Source: Calliphora vicina (lineage: Eukaryota > Arthropoda > Insecta > Diptera > Calliphoridae). From it: a stretch of 64,000 nt of DNA. The notes below the pieces were generated by a model that saw only the letters and a program-made list of their open reading frames with translations, had not been told where the DNA came from and made no database searches. This document shows, one piece after another, positions 45,632 to 58,555 of the stretch. Every line of letters begins with the position of its first letter. Within the stretch, counting starts at the first letter, position 1. The stretch is from contig NC_088782.1 of the NCBI RefSeq assembly GCF_958450345.1, positions 94,809,358-94,873,357 on the forward strand. Direction: 5' to 3'. The position numbers and the translations under genes were made by a program.

Positions 45632-46440
45632 TATTAGAGTGACAATCAGTTGTATGGAAAAAATTTTTGTTTAAATTTTGAAGAGTGCCGGGTGGAATAT
45701 TGTGACACTAGGCCTAAATGTTAAGTGCTGAAAATTTGAGACAAATCGGGCAAAGTTCAGATATATGCAAAATTTTACTATTTTTATGGAGTAAATAGGT
45801 GAAACTCGTTAACTTTCTGCATTGTTTTCTAGAAATGTGTAGATTTATTTATATTAATGAATATTATATTAAAAAAAATTTTGGAAGTTAACCCTACATC
45901 TCCTTTGGGTCAAAATTACCCAAAAACTGTATTATCGCCAAAATTCGGAAAAAAATTAAAATTTTTCAGATATTTTAAAAATTTTGCTACTACATAAATA
46001 CTTTTGCAATTGAATGCAAAAGAATCGACATGTGTACGTAATTGTCGTTGTAATGAGATATAAATGACAAAATTTGGTTAAAAAATGTTAAAGTTATTAC
46101 AAATTCGCCCGACCATTAACGTGTCTCAGGCTACTTGAACAAGAAATTTAAGAAAAAAAATTAACATAATTCGAGAAAAATTAAAATAAAAGCAAATTTT
46201 TATTTAAAATATATCCGTATTTACTTGTGTATAAGTTTTTATTTTCGTAGGATATCGTTAACCTATTCCAATTTCAAATTTTTAAAAATTTTGTTAAACA
46301 AAGTTCAAAATTTTTTAATCATCACATTGGGATTTATTGAGAACATAAAAGGTAATATATATATATATATACTATATAAATATAGTCTGAAAGCTTTTCT
46401 AAAATCGGAAAACGTTAACCCTTAAATCGTGATGGGGGGA
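45632..46440. mobile_element. Chimeric element: TAGAGTGACA left part, 37215-type right part
   Basis: The left end TAGAGTGACAATCAG and AGTGCCGGGTGGAATATTGT match the element at 22137-23122. The right part ATATAGTCTGAAAG..AAAACGTTAACCCTTAAATCG matches 38005-38060 inside the element at 37215-38417 and is absent from the 22137 copy. No right terminus was found. Confidence 0.65.
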
Positions 46441-47600
46441 CAGCCTGTAAATGTAAATAAATTGTCTTTCCTACTTCGAAAGACTCATTTCTCTAATACC
46501 AAAACAAAGCTCTGAAAAGGAGTTTGTGCCTACAAGTACTGGTTTATACTAAAAAATATTTACTTTATCATCAAAAAGTTTTACAAAATCCATATACAAT
46601 TTGTATATACATAAATTATGAAATTGTATTCTTTTTCAGAAAAATATTAATACTCTGTCAAAAGTATTAATTTTCAAAAATATTAACATTTTGATCTTGA
46701 ATCTCCGTCACTAAATAACACTATTATCAGATACACTCCATCAAGATTCGGTTGATGAGTAATTTTCAAAATCATTTAATGTTATACTGATGATGGTCAA
46801 CAACATTGTGTGTACATAAGTATTTGTACAAACAAATTTCTCAAAAATTCAAATAATAAACTCTTCATAAAAATATGAATAATACATAAATACTCTAGTT
46901 TGTTACTTAATCGTTAACATAAACATCACCACTTTAATATACATATATATATGTATATATATATATGTATATATATATATATACTACATTCATACACACT
47001 ACATCAGTACAACATTATCAAAACCCCCTTCCTTAAGACATCAAAAGATTGGGCTCCAAAGGGAACACCGAAAAGAAAACCAAATAAATTTCAATAAATT
47101 CTTGACAAGTGAAAGAGAAGAAAATGAACTTAATGTTTATTGAATTTACCATAACAATAGCAGCAAATATTATCTTACAATGTTCCGGTCATAAAAAAAC
47201 AACAACGTTTTTATGTATTTTCATCCAAAAAAACAGGCGAAAAATGTATAGAAAACAATAATAAATTTTTCTACTGATAACAAGGTCAGCCAAACAACAT
47301 GATGACTAAAATACAATGTATTGTACTTGCTACTCCTGGCGCCAAACATTTGATTGATATGTAAGCCACGAACTTGTGAGTATGAGCATGAGTATGAATT
47401 TTCGTAGTTTCTCTTTGGTTGGTCTTATTTCCCTACTGCCACTGTTCCTGTTGTTTCCTCAACTTCCTGTACTAATATGAAGATATACTCGTATATTTGT
47501 TTGTAACATAAGTATGTATGTTGTAATACAAATTAGGTTGGTTAAAACGTAATTTCGATTGTCAAACACTTCGGGTTTCTCTCAATAATTCCATTACCAT
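46441..47600. other. No gene; (TA)n-rich stretch
   Basis: An interrupted TA/TATG dinucleotide run occupies about 46936-46982. Otherwise nothing was recognised. Confidence 0.45.
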
Positions 47601-47739
47601 CAATAAATCTATCTCTTTGTGTTATCCGTACTGAGTATTACAATATCCACAACAAGGCATCTATACTCTCAAATCCTTTGTAGACGCAGATGGGAACATG
47701 CAACTGTGGTAGCGGGAAATGGTTTATGTGTTCTTATCA

Positions 47740-48300
47740 TCAATTTAACAATACCTACAGTATTCATAAAGTTGTCAAATGGCTTTCAAACTAGACATTA
47801 AGACATCCTCAAAATCTTTCATATCTACAATTTAGTCATCCTTCGATCCTTCAGAAAAGTTTTGCTAGCTTCATGTATTTTAATATTATCAATGGGTTTA
47901 TACCCTTCGAGTCCTCCATATTCTGAAAGAAAAAATACCCAAAATATATAAGAGGATTGTCCAGGTCATTCACAGAGGTAGTGAGTAATGTCCTCCTCTT
48001 CCTCACAATACCTTCTTCAAATACGAGTACCATCAGAGCACAATTGAATTTTCGTTAGGAAATATCTAAGATCTTTGTGTTTTGTAATAATGCCTATATA
48101 CATCCTCAATTCTGCTTTTCTCGTGCCTAATACTATTTATAGTATCCCGCCAGGATTTCATCTGTATACATCTTGGATAATAATTTCACAGCGTGTCTGC
48201 ATCACTTCGGAATTTATCCCATATTGTATTGTATACTGAATCAATTCATGCCCAGTTTAATTGCCATCAAAGTTTCAATACGGGTTGTTCGTTGAGATCT
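47740..48300 (-). pseudogene. Degenerate LINE ORF2 C-terminus
   Basis: Minus-strand pieces AELRMYIGIIT, LRYFLTKIQLCSDGTRI and YCEEEEDITHYLCE follow the pattern of the C-terminal cysteine zone of Jockey-like LINEs (ELR..GIITGH, CRCCEEEEET.EHLLC). Frames shift repeatedly. Confidence 0.65.
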
Positions 48301-48419
48301 TTTAGCTCTCTGCGACACCGACTGACTACCACAGAGACTTCACCTCCAGTCGATTTCGATTCCTTCGTAAATACTCAGCTGGTCTATGAGTAGTTGTGCA
48401 ATAGTCATTGTAATTGTAA

Positions 48420-49430
48420 AAGAGGGATCATTTGCCAATGTGTTTTGATCTTGTATGATCTTTTAAAAATCATAAAAGATATTCCTATATTGTTTCCTAT
48501 TTCAAATATTTTGATATGTAGTCTTTAGTTTGTCATATTTCTTCTTATTATAATTTTTTTTAAAAGATATCTACATTGACCAAAAACGTCGACTGAATAA
48601 ATCTGCCGAGGGGATGGAGCAGAATGGTCAGAAGTAAAATAAAACATAAATTGATAAATATTTAATCGTGTTTTATTGCTTTTATACTTTTTATACTTTT
48701 ACATAACTAAACAAATATTATATTAAAGAGATGAAAAGGAAATTCATTGTGGGAATCATTAAATATCTTTTAGCTAATCAAGACGTTCCTGGAAAATTAC
48801 TTTTTTTTCTGCCATTATAGAACCATACCGTGAAACCACCCAAACATGCATCTGGGGAATGAGCCCCAGGAGGAGTTATGCGCATTAACACATTTTTTCT
48901 CACTTTAAAAAGAAAGCGGTTAAGCTAACATTTCTGAGTAAAATGCCTAGAAATTATATATTTTCAAAAATTTCGTTTTAGTACAATCTTTAATAATTTT
49001 GTCAATTTCCAATTGATTTTTAAAAGCAATATGGCGTTTTACGCATAAATAAACTTATTTTTTAAATCAATGCATAAATAGTACGGTTTCTTTATAAAAT
49101 TATGTTTGCTGAAGAAATGCGCACAAATTTTGTCCAAATACTTAAATAATATATATACCATTGGAAAGGCCACAGTTTCTTCTTTTTAAATCCGTTTAAA
49201 AAATTATAAGTTCTTAAAGGTATGAAACCACGGATTTTTAACCGTAACTCAAGATTTTGGAGGTGTTTTGCAAATTTCAAAGACAGATTCTTGTTATACT
49301 TCCAGAAAAATTGTATCATTTTCCAGGTATTATTTTTTGTCGCATAGTGTAATCTAACAAATACGATTCACAAATCGGTGTTGGCAGTTGTGCTCCTATG
49401 GCGCATGACCCGCTTCTACCCTAATCCTGT
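48420..49430. other. No recognised gene
   Basis: AT-rich. No supported features. Confidence 0.4.
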
Positions 49431-49438
49431 ATTATAAT

Positions 49439-50383
49439 CAGGGAAACCGGAAATATGCTATAAAAAAAAGCGTTTTAGGCGCTTTAAATATGCAGTAAAA
49501 ACATTAAAATATGCTCTTAAAATTTAAAAAATATGCTCTTAAAAAAACAAACTTTTACATAATTTTTAACCAAAAAAAAATTTACTTAAATTTTCAAATA
49601 AAAATCGTTGTCTATTGGATCTGAAAACATTTTTATACATAGAAAATGTTCTGTCGACATCAACTGATGTTACAAGAGTAAATTTAAAAGTCAATATTTC
49701 TTTAACACTTAGAACGGTTAAGTTTGAATTAGAACTAAAATTTGATATTTAGATGGAGCTATTATTAAAATAGTGCTTATTTTATATTAAAACAAGTAAG
49801 AGAGCTATATTCGGCTGTGTCGAATCTTATATACCCTTCACCTAATTATACTTCAAAATAAAAAATTTAAATATTTTTAGGTGAACAAAAATTTTTTTTC
49901 AGTTTTTTAACTTTTTGGAAAAAAAAATTTTTTTTTTTAGGTGAACATTTTTTTTCAGTTTTTTCATTTTTTGGATAAAATTTTTTTTTCGAATTCTTAT
50001 TTTAAATTTTAAAAAAAAATTTCTGTTATTTAATTTTTTTTTTTGGTGAAAAGCCATCTATTTTTCAATTTTGAATTTTAAACAAAGGAAGTAAAAACCT
50101 GTAACACAACAGCGAAAAATAAGTAAGACAAAATTTGTTTTTGATAAACTCAAAATATGCTATTAAACAGTAAAATATGCTCTAAAAACGCAAAATATGA
50201 CATAAATATGCTCTTAATACAAATATATGCAAAAATATGTATTTAAGGGTAAAATATGCAAAAATATGCACTAACAAATCGATGCCAAAATTCTTAAATA
50301 GTTCTGAAGCGTGTAAATATCTTATCCATGTGCTCATTAGACTCACCAGAAAAAACATGCATTTGCATATTTTGGTTTCCCTG
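49439..50383. mobile_element. hAT-type element with ATATGC arrays, copy 2 (945 bp)
   Basis: The ends are CAGGGAAACCGGAAATATGC and GCATATTTTGGTTTCCCTG. The perfect 8-bp duplication is ATTATAAT (49431-49438 and 50384-50391). AAATATGCT motifs repeat near both ends. The centre (49794-50095) is a minus-strand Helitron-like piece also present at the same place in copy 3. Confidence 0.94.
49794..50095 (-). repeat. Helitron-like family A piece inside the hAT element
   Basis: AACAAGTAAGAGAGCTATAT, hairpin TTCGGC..GTCGAA and TATACCCTTCACC are the inverse of the family A 3' end. An equivalent piece occurs at 55158-55440. Confidence 0.75.
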
Positions 50384-50391
50384 ATTATAAT

Positions 50392-52639
50392 ACATTAGTG
50401 TGCACTTGAAAACTATGTAATATTCCTCAATATTGAGACCAAGTACACAGTTGGCTGATTACAACTGAATATATCCTTATGGTTTAAAAAAAAACTAGAT
50501 CCTCACGGAGGAGATCCTATAACCCTAGAAGTCAGTAATATCCATATGAATGTATCAGTTGACTGTCAACACTAAATTTTTCTATCAAATTTTATTCCAA
50601 TTTAACAATATTAAGGACCACAAATTCTAGCTTTGCCATCTATCTTGTGCAACTAACATGTCGAGATAATAAAGTAAGTCTTTGGTGGCTGAAGTTTCTC
50701 AATGACAAAAAATGTTCTGCAAAATGCCAAATCCTTCCCGAGGTTTAAAGATGGACTGAAGGACTGACCTACAGTTGGAAAAATGAGTAATATCCTTTGG
50801 AGAAACCAAAAATTAAAAACAAAAAAGGAAGATTCTGAACCTAAATAGGCCAAAACTGTATTCGATTCCAGGATTCCAATTGAAAATCAAGAGCGTACAA
50901 CATGCCGAGATGGACATATGTGTATACCAGAAATGGCTATTGGGCGAGTATATGCCCAAGGTCTTAACAGACTATATGCATTCTCTGCGCACTCATATAG
51001 GACCAGCATTTCATGAATAATTTTAAATTGGTAATCCGATAGTGATTTCGTGCTTCGCGAGCGCTTTAAACCAATTGCTTGTCTCCAAAGATTCTGTGTC
51101 CAGGTACCGACGAATATTTCCTCAAGCCCTCCAGAAAGATTTTTATCTGCAATGTGCAGTTACGCACATGATGGTAACCGATAAATGTTTCTCCTCAAGA
51201 GACACACGGCATTCAGCATATACTCATTTTGTAGGAATATTCCATCACCAAAGCTTAGGATATTCTTGTCTGTTGTCTCATAAGACGAAATATGTGTGCT
51301 TATATTCATTATATTGGCTTGAATTAGACTGATTCTGAAAATCGAAGAAAAATATCAAATTTGGCTTGATCCAGTACATACCATCTTCCTTCTCCTTCTC
51401 TTTGATCCGACGCTACGGTAAAAACAGCTTTCTCCGGTACGAGTACGGAAATGGTCCTTTTCGATTTATCCGGTAATTCTCTCCGAATACCAGGATCGGA
51501 GTTGTGGATCTGACTAATTTTTTCATTAATTTCAGCATTTATAGAATTACTGTGTTTCCTTAAAAAAATTTATTTCTGCTAACTAGTTGAGGATACATAA
51601 CAGTGCTTTGGAAGTGTCGTACTGGTGGATCCCTCTTACCATAACACGATCATTCTCGTGATGTCATTTCTCTTCTTCATCGCCTCTTAGTAAACATTAG
51701 TCTCATAGAACATTATTAGATTAATAGCATAGTTTTATAGACAGTTTACAGAGATAGGGTTTACTTAGTTTACTATCCAATATATACTTGGAATCATCAG
51801 ATAGCGAGTGAATTACTTTGGTATCTATTATTGCCTAGTGAGTTTGACCCGAATCGTTGGCATTACTAAGATAATCGATTGGACAGAACTATTACAGAAC
51901 TTCTGATGCATATAAAATTGACTTGCAGTGCATTTATGAAATGGCCACAACTCGAATATTTATATTAATATTCCAGAGCAGTGTTATAGTATACTTCTTT
52001 TAACATACGAACAAAAAATATATATATAAGAAACTATGATTTATAGTGTCTGACCAATTGTTCATGTCATGCATAAATGATGACACATGGAATAGTCATA
52101 CATACTTATTTGAATTTGTGGTTTTGAGTTGTTCAACAATTGTAACTGATGTCAAAGTTTGTGGACGGCATACATAATTAGATTATTTTACTCATAGTTG
52201 CTTGCAAATAGAGGACGGTACGCAGAAAGATTAGCGACCATACCTTAATAAATTGTAATATAGGCGCACATATTCATGGACAACGTACATGGTACAAACT
52301 TTATAGTGATGTCTATTTATACTACATAAAATGAGGTGACCAAATAGTGGAGTTTTAGTAACGAATTTAAAAAAAGATAGATTTTTAGAGTATTTATTTT
52401 CGTATTTAATTATAATTGAAACTTATTATATTCTGAATTATCTTTCTATCATGAATAGAAAAAATCATTTTCTAGTTTCTTTTTCATCATTGAGTATCTT
52501 CGACCACATGAATAATAAAATATAAAAAAAACTTTTTTTAAGCAATTTTTACCATTCAATGATTCATAATATATAGGTTACAGTTACACCAGGTCACATG
52601 GATCCATAATTTGGCAACTTTGTGTTATCCTAAAATTAT
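50392..52639. other. No confidently recognised gene
   Basis: The stretch 50640-51420 is less AT-rich and may be old LINE sequence, but no motif was secure. A 96-codon frame at 51042-51332 has no recognisable domain. TA-rich simple sequence lies near 52017-52028. Confidence 0.35.
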
Positions 52640-53260
52640 AATGTTCCAATCCCCCAATCAAGACCTTTGAATGTCCAACCTAGTCCCAGATAGATCAGGG
52701 CAATGGCAGAGAAGAAGTTCCTCCTCTTCTTCATCATGACATCTTCTGCAGAAGTTATTACAAAGAAAATGGAATCTCCTAGCATGTGCACCAATTAAAC
52801 AGTGACCTTTCAACTCGGCTACCAAAATCTATTGCCTTTACCATGAGAGATCCATCGATATCAATCATGTATTTAGATTAGACTATCTGGTCTGAGTAGA
52901 CCCATAAAGTTCACGTGGCCCAAGTGCCTACCAGCATGAATTCAGAACACCGACCAAATAGTCGATGCCATCGTCTTGCTATTGCCAAGTAATTCCGAAT
53001 GACTCGGCATCCTAAATAACTACAGGTTAGAATGTCTCATCTCGTTATGAGACACCCGGAATTCATATACCAATATGGATGTCGCTTAGACACCAAAGAG
53101 ATTTATTTGCAAATTTAGTGACTGCACAAATCTAGATACTCTTACCAAATATCCAGGCTAAGGCCGAAATCTTAGCCTGGATAATACTCCAATTGCAGAT
53201 GTCGAACCGTCTGTATATATCTCGAAGGTGTCCGTAATGGAAGTGAACCCCCGTGATCGA
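52640..53260 (-). pseudogene. Degenerate LINE ORF2 C-terminus
   Basis: The minus strand encodes GHCLIGAHARRFHFLCNNFC, RRCHDEEEEELLLCHCPDLS then GTRLDIQRS. This is the same C-terminal zone as at 39560-40030, more decayed. Sequence to about 53260 probably derives from the RNase H region upstream. Confidence 0.7.
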
Positions 53261-53555
53261 TACAGACTTCAACGTGGATTATTATAAATTATAATATTAA
53301 AAATTTATTTAATTTAGTGGCAGATGTACTCTCCTTAAAAATATAACAATACGAATATTAAGAAAATTAAAAATAACATCTGACCACCTTAATTTGTCAT
53401 GACTCACCCACTTAGGCGAGCGAACGAGTGTAGCAGCATATTAGATAATGACTTGGTGTTATTTGTTAAAACTTTACCAATTTCATGTTTCTTTAACTGG
53501 ACACGCAATTTCAAAAGCCTGTAAGACTAGAAGACGCAATTTTCCGGCTTAATTC
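53261..53555. other. No recognised gene
   Basis: AT-rich. No supported features. Confidence 0.35.
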
Positions 53556-53829
53556 CACACATACATATCGTCACCTAAAATGCAAAATAACGTAACATCA
53601 TTTCAAAAATATTTATGGTGATGGGCAAAAATCCATTGGAAAATTAAAAGTATCTATAATATAAACGTAATTTTTCCCATTTGATCATTAAACAGAATGA
53701 CGAACATATTTCCAAATTAAAATTTTGTTTTCTTTTTAAGTATTTCTTAACTTTTTCATATCAAACATTCGATTTTGGTATTTTTGTTGTTACGTTATTT
53801 TGCATTTTAGGTGACGATATGTTTGTGTG
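53556..53829. mobile_element. Probable MITE with 42-bp inverted repeats (274 bp)
   Basis: Arms at 53556-53597 and 53788-53829 are inverse with one mismatch and contain ATATCGTCACCTAAAATGC. No target duplication was recognised, so the class is open. Confidence 0.7.
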
Positions 53830-54798
53830 TTTAAAAGTTTGTAGTTTATTGTGGTTGGTTATATTTACATATTATTTTAAAAGCTTGTTAGTCAATAGAA
53901 TAGTAATTTTTTTAAATTTTCTTTTCATTCTCCTATGATTACATACATCAAGGACATTTCTTTATGGGCAGTCCTTAACTACACGCACTTAATGCTGCCA
54001 GAGTTCTGCAATACACACATACACACACGCCGTGTGACATGCTGTGATTACTGTCATTACAAACATTAAAATAAACATCAAGGAGTTAGACAGACAGACA
54101 GACAGACCTATTATTAACTTGTCCCAAAAGTGTGTACACAAAAATTATTAGAAATGAATTAAAAACAGACACACTTTTCCTGTTCGTTACTGCTAGTTTC
54201 TGCCTAGAATTTTAATGTTGAAAATTATGTTTTCGTTTTGTGGAAAATTACCTTTAAATTGGTGTGTTTTATTAAAAAGGTGTGTTTGTGATGTCATTTA
54301 TTTAGAGTTAAAAACAAATTTCCATAATTATCATGAGGTTGTCTTTTAATAATCACTTTGTTAAAGTGCAACCTCTCTATTGATGAATTTAATGTACTGC
54401 TGATCTGAATGTATGTAGGAACATACTTACTATGTAATTTGTAAATAAGGGTCGATTTTGTTTTTTATTTTCATTTGAAAAACTACATATTAATAAAGAC
54501 ATTACATAAAACATATTTTTTAATTACACTAAGATACGAGTATTACTACTAAAATTTAAAGGGTGTTATTTGAAAACAGTCAGTTTTGAAACTCGAACGA
54601 ACAAATATTTTTTTCCGATTTCCATAATATTTGGTATATAAAATTTGATGTCCTCTAGAATTTCAAAATGTTGTTCAGTTTGGATTTTTTAGAGGTTCAA
54701 AGTACATATTTTTTAGCTTTAGCAAAATAGCTAAAGTGAGACTAATAACAACTTCTGAACTGAGAGTCAGATTGTCTTATTCATTATTTCATATTAAT
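53830..54798. other. No gene; short (CA) and (GACA) runs
   Basis: CACACACATACACACACG lies near 54013 and (GACA)4-5 near 54089-54106. Otherwise AT-rich. Confidence 0.5.
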
Positions 54799-54806
54799 GG
54801 TAATAA

Positions 54807-55715
54807 ACAGGGAAACCGGAAATATGCTCTAAAAAAAGCGTTTTAGGCGCTTTAAATATGCAGTAAAAACTTTAAAATATGCTCTTAAAATTTAAAAAAT
54901 ATGCTCTTAAAAAAACAAACTTTTACATAATTTTTAACCAAAAAAAATTTACTTAAATTTTCAAATAAAAATCGTTGTCTATTGGATCTGAAAACATTTT
55001 TATACATAGAAAATGTTCTTTCGACATCAACTGATGTTACAGGAGCAAATTTAAAAGACAATATTTCTTTAACGCTTATAACGGTTAAGTTTGAATTAGA
55101 ACTAAAATTTGATATTTAGATGGAGCTATTATTAAAATAGTGCTTATTTTATATTAAAACAAGTAAGAGAGCTATATTCGGCTGTGCCGAATCTTATATA
55201 CCCTTCACCTAATTATACTTCAAAATAAAAAATTTAAATATTTTTAGGTGAACAACAATTTTTTCAGTTTTTTAATTTTTTGGAAAAAAAAAATTTATTT
55301 TTTAGGTGAACATTTTTTTCAGTTTTTTCTTTTTTTGGATAAACAAATTTTTCGAATTGTTATTTTAAATTTTTTTGGTGAAAAGCCATCTATTTTTCAA
55401 TTTTGAATTTTAAACAAAGGAAGTAAAAACCTGTAACACAACAGCGAAAAATAAGTAAGACAAAATTTGTTATTGATAAACTCAAAATATGCTATTAAAC
55501 AGTAAAATATGCTCTAAAAACGCAAAATATGACATAAATATGCTCTTAAAACAAATATATGCAAAAATATGTATTTAAGGGTAAAATATGCAAAAATATG
55601 CACTAACAAATCGATGCCAAAATTCTTAAATAGTTCTGAAACGTGTAAATATCTTATCCATGTGCTCATTAGACGCACCAGAAAAAACATGCATTTGCAT
55701 ATTTTGGTTTCCCTG
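54807..55715. mobile_element. hAT-type element with ATATGC arrays, copy 3 (909 bp)
   Basis: The ends match copy 2. The perfect 8-bp duplication is GTAATAAA (54799-54806 and 55716-55723). It is near-identical to 49439-50383 apart from small A/T length changes, so the two spread recently from one source already carrying the Helitron-like piece (55158-55440). Confidence 0.95.
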
Positions 55716-55943
55716 GTAATAAATCATAGTATCAACGCATTTTAAAGGATAATTTTGTGTATTGTGAAAACAGGATATTGCATTGAACATTTTTCTTGAA
55801 ATTGTCACAAAAAATATATCTTCCATTTTCTAAAGATTTTCCGGCTTGGATATGTTGAATGTGTTAGGTCACATGCCCCATTCCTCTCCCTTTTCACTTT
55901 TCAATCATTAATCACATCTTGACTGTCCCCTTCTCTTTTAGAA

Positions 55944-56455
55944 TCGACTTAGAATCACTTTCTGAGTCGATTAAACGATGTCCGTCCATCTGGCTGGCTG
56001 GTCGGCTGTCCATGTAAACCTTGTGCGCAGAGTACAGGTCGCAATTTTGAAGATATTTGGATCAAATTTAATAAATATTATTTTTTCGGCCTAAGGACCA
56101 AGCCTATTGAAACTGGCTGAAATCCGTCCATTATTTCACCTAGCATCCATACAAATGTCCTTCCGAAATTAGACTTTATCGGTCATTAATGTTTAATTTA
56201 TATATGTATCTACACAAATTCCGCTCCAAATAAGTTTTATATATACAAAATTCATGTCACTAAATCTTGTTACGATCGGTTCACAATTAGTCATAGCTCC
56301 CATATAGACCCGCTTTCGAAAGTTGGTATACACACAAAATTCAACGTAGTTAACTTTCATATAGACATAAATCACACGACCCAATTTCATAGTGATCGGT
56401 CCATAATTGGTCATAGCTCCCATATAAGGCCCACTTCCGAAAATCACTCAAAAAT
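55944..56455 (-). repeat. Helitron-like family B fragment
   Basis: Inverse of 56630-57130 in the next copy: TTCTGAGTCGATTAAACGATG, CCATGTAAACCTTGTGCGCA, TAGTCATAGCTCCCATATAG. Both ends are missing. With the copy starting at 56517 it forms a head-to-head inverted pair. Confidence 0.65.
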
Positions 56456-56516
56456 ATATATATTACTAGTTGACCGCCCCCTTGTTTTCTTTTATTAATA
56501 AATATATTTCAAATAA

Positions 56517-57417
56517 AACAAGTAAGGAAGTATGGTCGGTCAAGCCCGACCATATAATACCCTACACTAAGTAAAATAGCAAAAACATTTTTATTAAAAT
56601 TTCAATAATTTATATCTTTGAGTGATTTTCGGAAGTGGACCTTATATGGGGGATATGACCAATTATGTACCGATCACCATAAAATTAGGTCGTGTGATTT
56701 ATGTCTATATGAAAGTTTACTATGTTGAATTTTGTGAGTATACCAAAATTTTTAAGCGATTTATGCACGTTAAAGTGATATTCGGAAGCGGGTCTATATG
56801 GGAGCTATGACTAATTATGGACCGATCGTAACAAAATTTGGTGACATGAATTTTGTGTATATAAAACTTATTTGGAGCGGAATTTGTGGAGATACATATA
56901 TAAATTAAACACTTATGACCGATAAAGTCCAATTTCGGGAGGACATTTGTATGGGGGCTAGGTGAAATAATGAACCGATTCCAGACAGTTTCAATAGGCT
57001 TGGTCCTTGAGCGGAAAAAATAATATGTACCAAATTTCAACGAAATATCTTAGAAATTGCGACCTGTACTCTGCGCACAAGGTTTACATGGACAGCCAGC
57101 CAGTCGTTTAATCGACTCAGAAAGTGATTCTAATGCCCGTAATTTCAACAAATAGATATCTATCAGGGCTTAGTTACTTATGGAGTAAAAATATTTGGTA
57201 ATTTTTAGCCGTAGATATTGATTTGAAATTAATGTTAAGTTACCTTTTAGATAAATTTATCTGCTGGGTATTTTACACCGTAGATATCTATTTGTTGAAG
57301 TTACGGGCATAAGTCGATCGGTATACTTTAAGGTGGGTGTTAGACTAAGATGTTTGGGCGTTACAAACATCTGCACAAACGCATTATACCCTCCCCACTA
57401 TGGTGGTGTAGGGTATA
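56517..57417 (+). repeat. Helitron-like family B repeat (longest copy)
   Basis: It starts ACAAGTAAGGAAGTATGGTC with hairpin GGTCGGTCAAGCCCGACC and ends CCACTATGGTGGTGTAGGGT. It contains a Harbinger-type MITE at 57134-57309. The frames within it only read through the repeat. Confidence 0.7.
57134..57309. mobile_element. Harbinger-type MITE (176 bp) inside family B repeat
   Basis: 29-bp ends starting TGCCCGTAA(T/C)TTCAACAAA with one mismatch. The target duplication is TAA (57131-57133 and 57310-57312). The copy at 20069-20597 lacks it and shows the empty site. Confidence 0.93.
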
Positions 57418-57424
57418 AAAACTT

Positions 57425-57520
57425 GTTTTTATTGCATATTTTTGTAATTTTTAGTGCATATTTTCTCTCTTTATAGTGCATATTATAAGCGCATATTTTT
57501 AATTTTTTAGTGCATGAAAA
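57425..57520. repeat. Fragment of an ATATGC hAT element
   Basis: TTTTAGTGCATATTTT-type units (inverse of AAATATGCAC) occur four times. No complete end is present. Confidence 0.5.
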
Positions 57521-58555
57521 TCCTTGCCTTGACTATAACGAATAAAAATATGTATGCTTTATGTGTTCGCAAATGAAAAATGTGAATATTACAAACGGAT
57601 TGACAAACTTATATATATTGTGAAGGGTATACTTATAATTGAAAGTAAATAATTTAAATTGCGTTTATAGGAAAACGCTCCTAAAAATGGCATTAACCCA
57701 CTAAAATTAAGATAAACAAATAATAATTATTTAGAATCTGGAAAAATTGTATGAAAAACATCAAACAAGCTATAACTATATAAATCGAATGAAATTATAA
57801 CAATATCATTTTTAAAAAAAGCTTTTAAGTTAGAAAGTGGAAAATGTAAGAATATGGCCTCAAAATAAAACTAAGAGTTTTTATAAAAATTGTCATTATT
57901 TTAGCAACCTTAAAAAATGTTCGAACATAATATTGCATTGTCATCAAGCTTATGCATGATCTAGAGATTATTTTTACAATTTTTATATTTTTCGTGCATA
58001 ACAACGAATTTTTGAACATAATGCCTATTTTAGCATATTCGGGCTACAAGAACTGGTTCAAAATTCAGATTTGACCTAAACTAACATACAAACATGGCAA
58101 TTTTAAAAAAAGCTATTAAAAATTGTTACAAATTGCACTGATTTTCTAAGATGTTCAAAGGGTTTTTATATGTAGTGTTCAATGGTGATGATGATTCATT
58201 TGTAATAATTCGCAATAATAACAGAATTCTTATACATTGATTTTTATACAAATAATTTAACTACATTTTGATTCAATCATATTAATTTTTCATTTAAAAT
58301 AAACATTAAGTGCTTAAAATAATGACAATACGTACATATAAAATTCTCTTTTTTTTTGCTGAAATTTAAATTATAAATATAAATTTAAATCTAAATTTAA
58401 TACAAAACTGCAAGTATAATGAACGAATTTTGTTGTTGTCAGTCATTTTTGTGTATGCAAATCTCTGGTTTTATTTTAAACTCAAAACTAATGATGAAAC
58501 ATGAGACGATATACTCGTAGTGAGAAGAAAACAAAAAAAATAAAAAAATTTATTC
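57521..58555. other. No recognised gene
   Basis: AT-rich. No supported features. Confidence 0.4.

Noticed and set aside
56193..57040. Several short frames with repeated IFGSGPYMG-type phrases
   Set aside because: They are read-throughs of family B repeats, and the same phrases appear near 920 and 56630.
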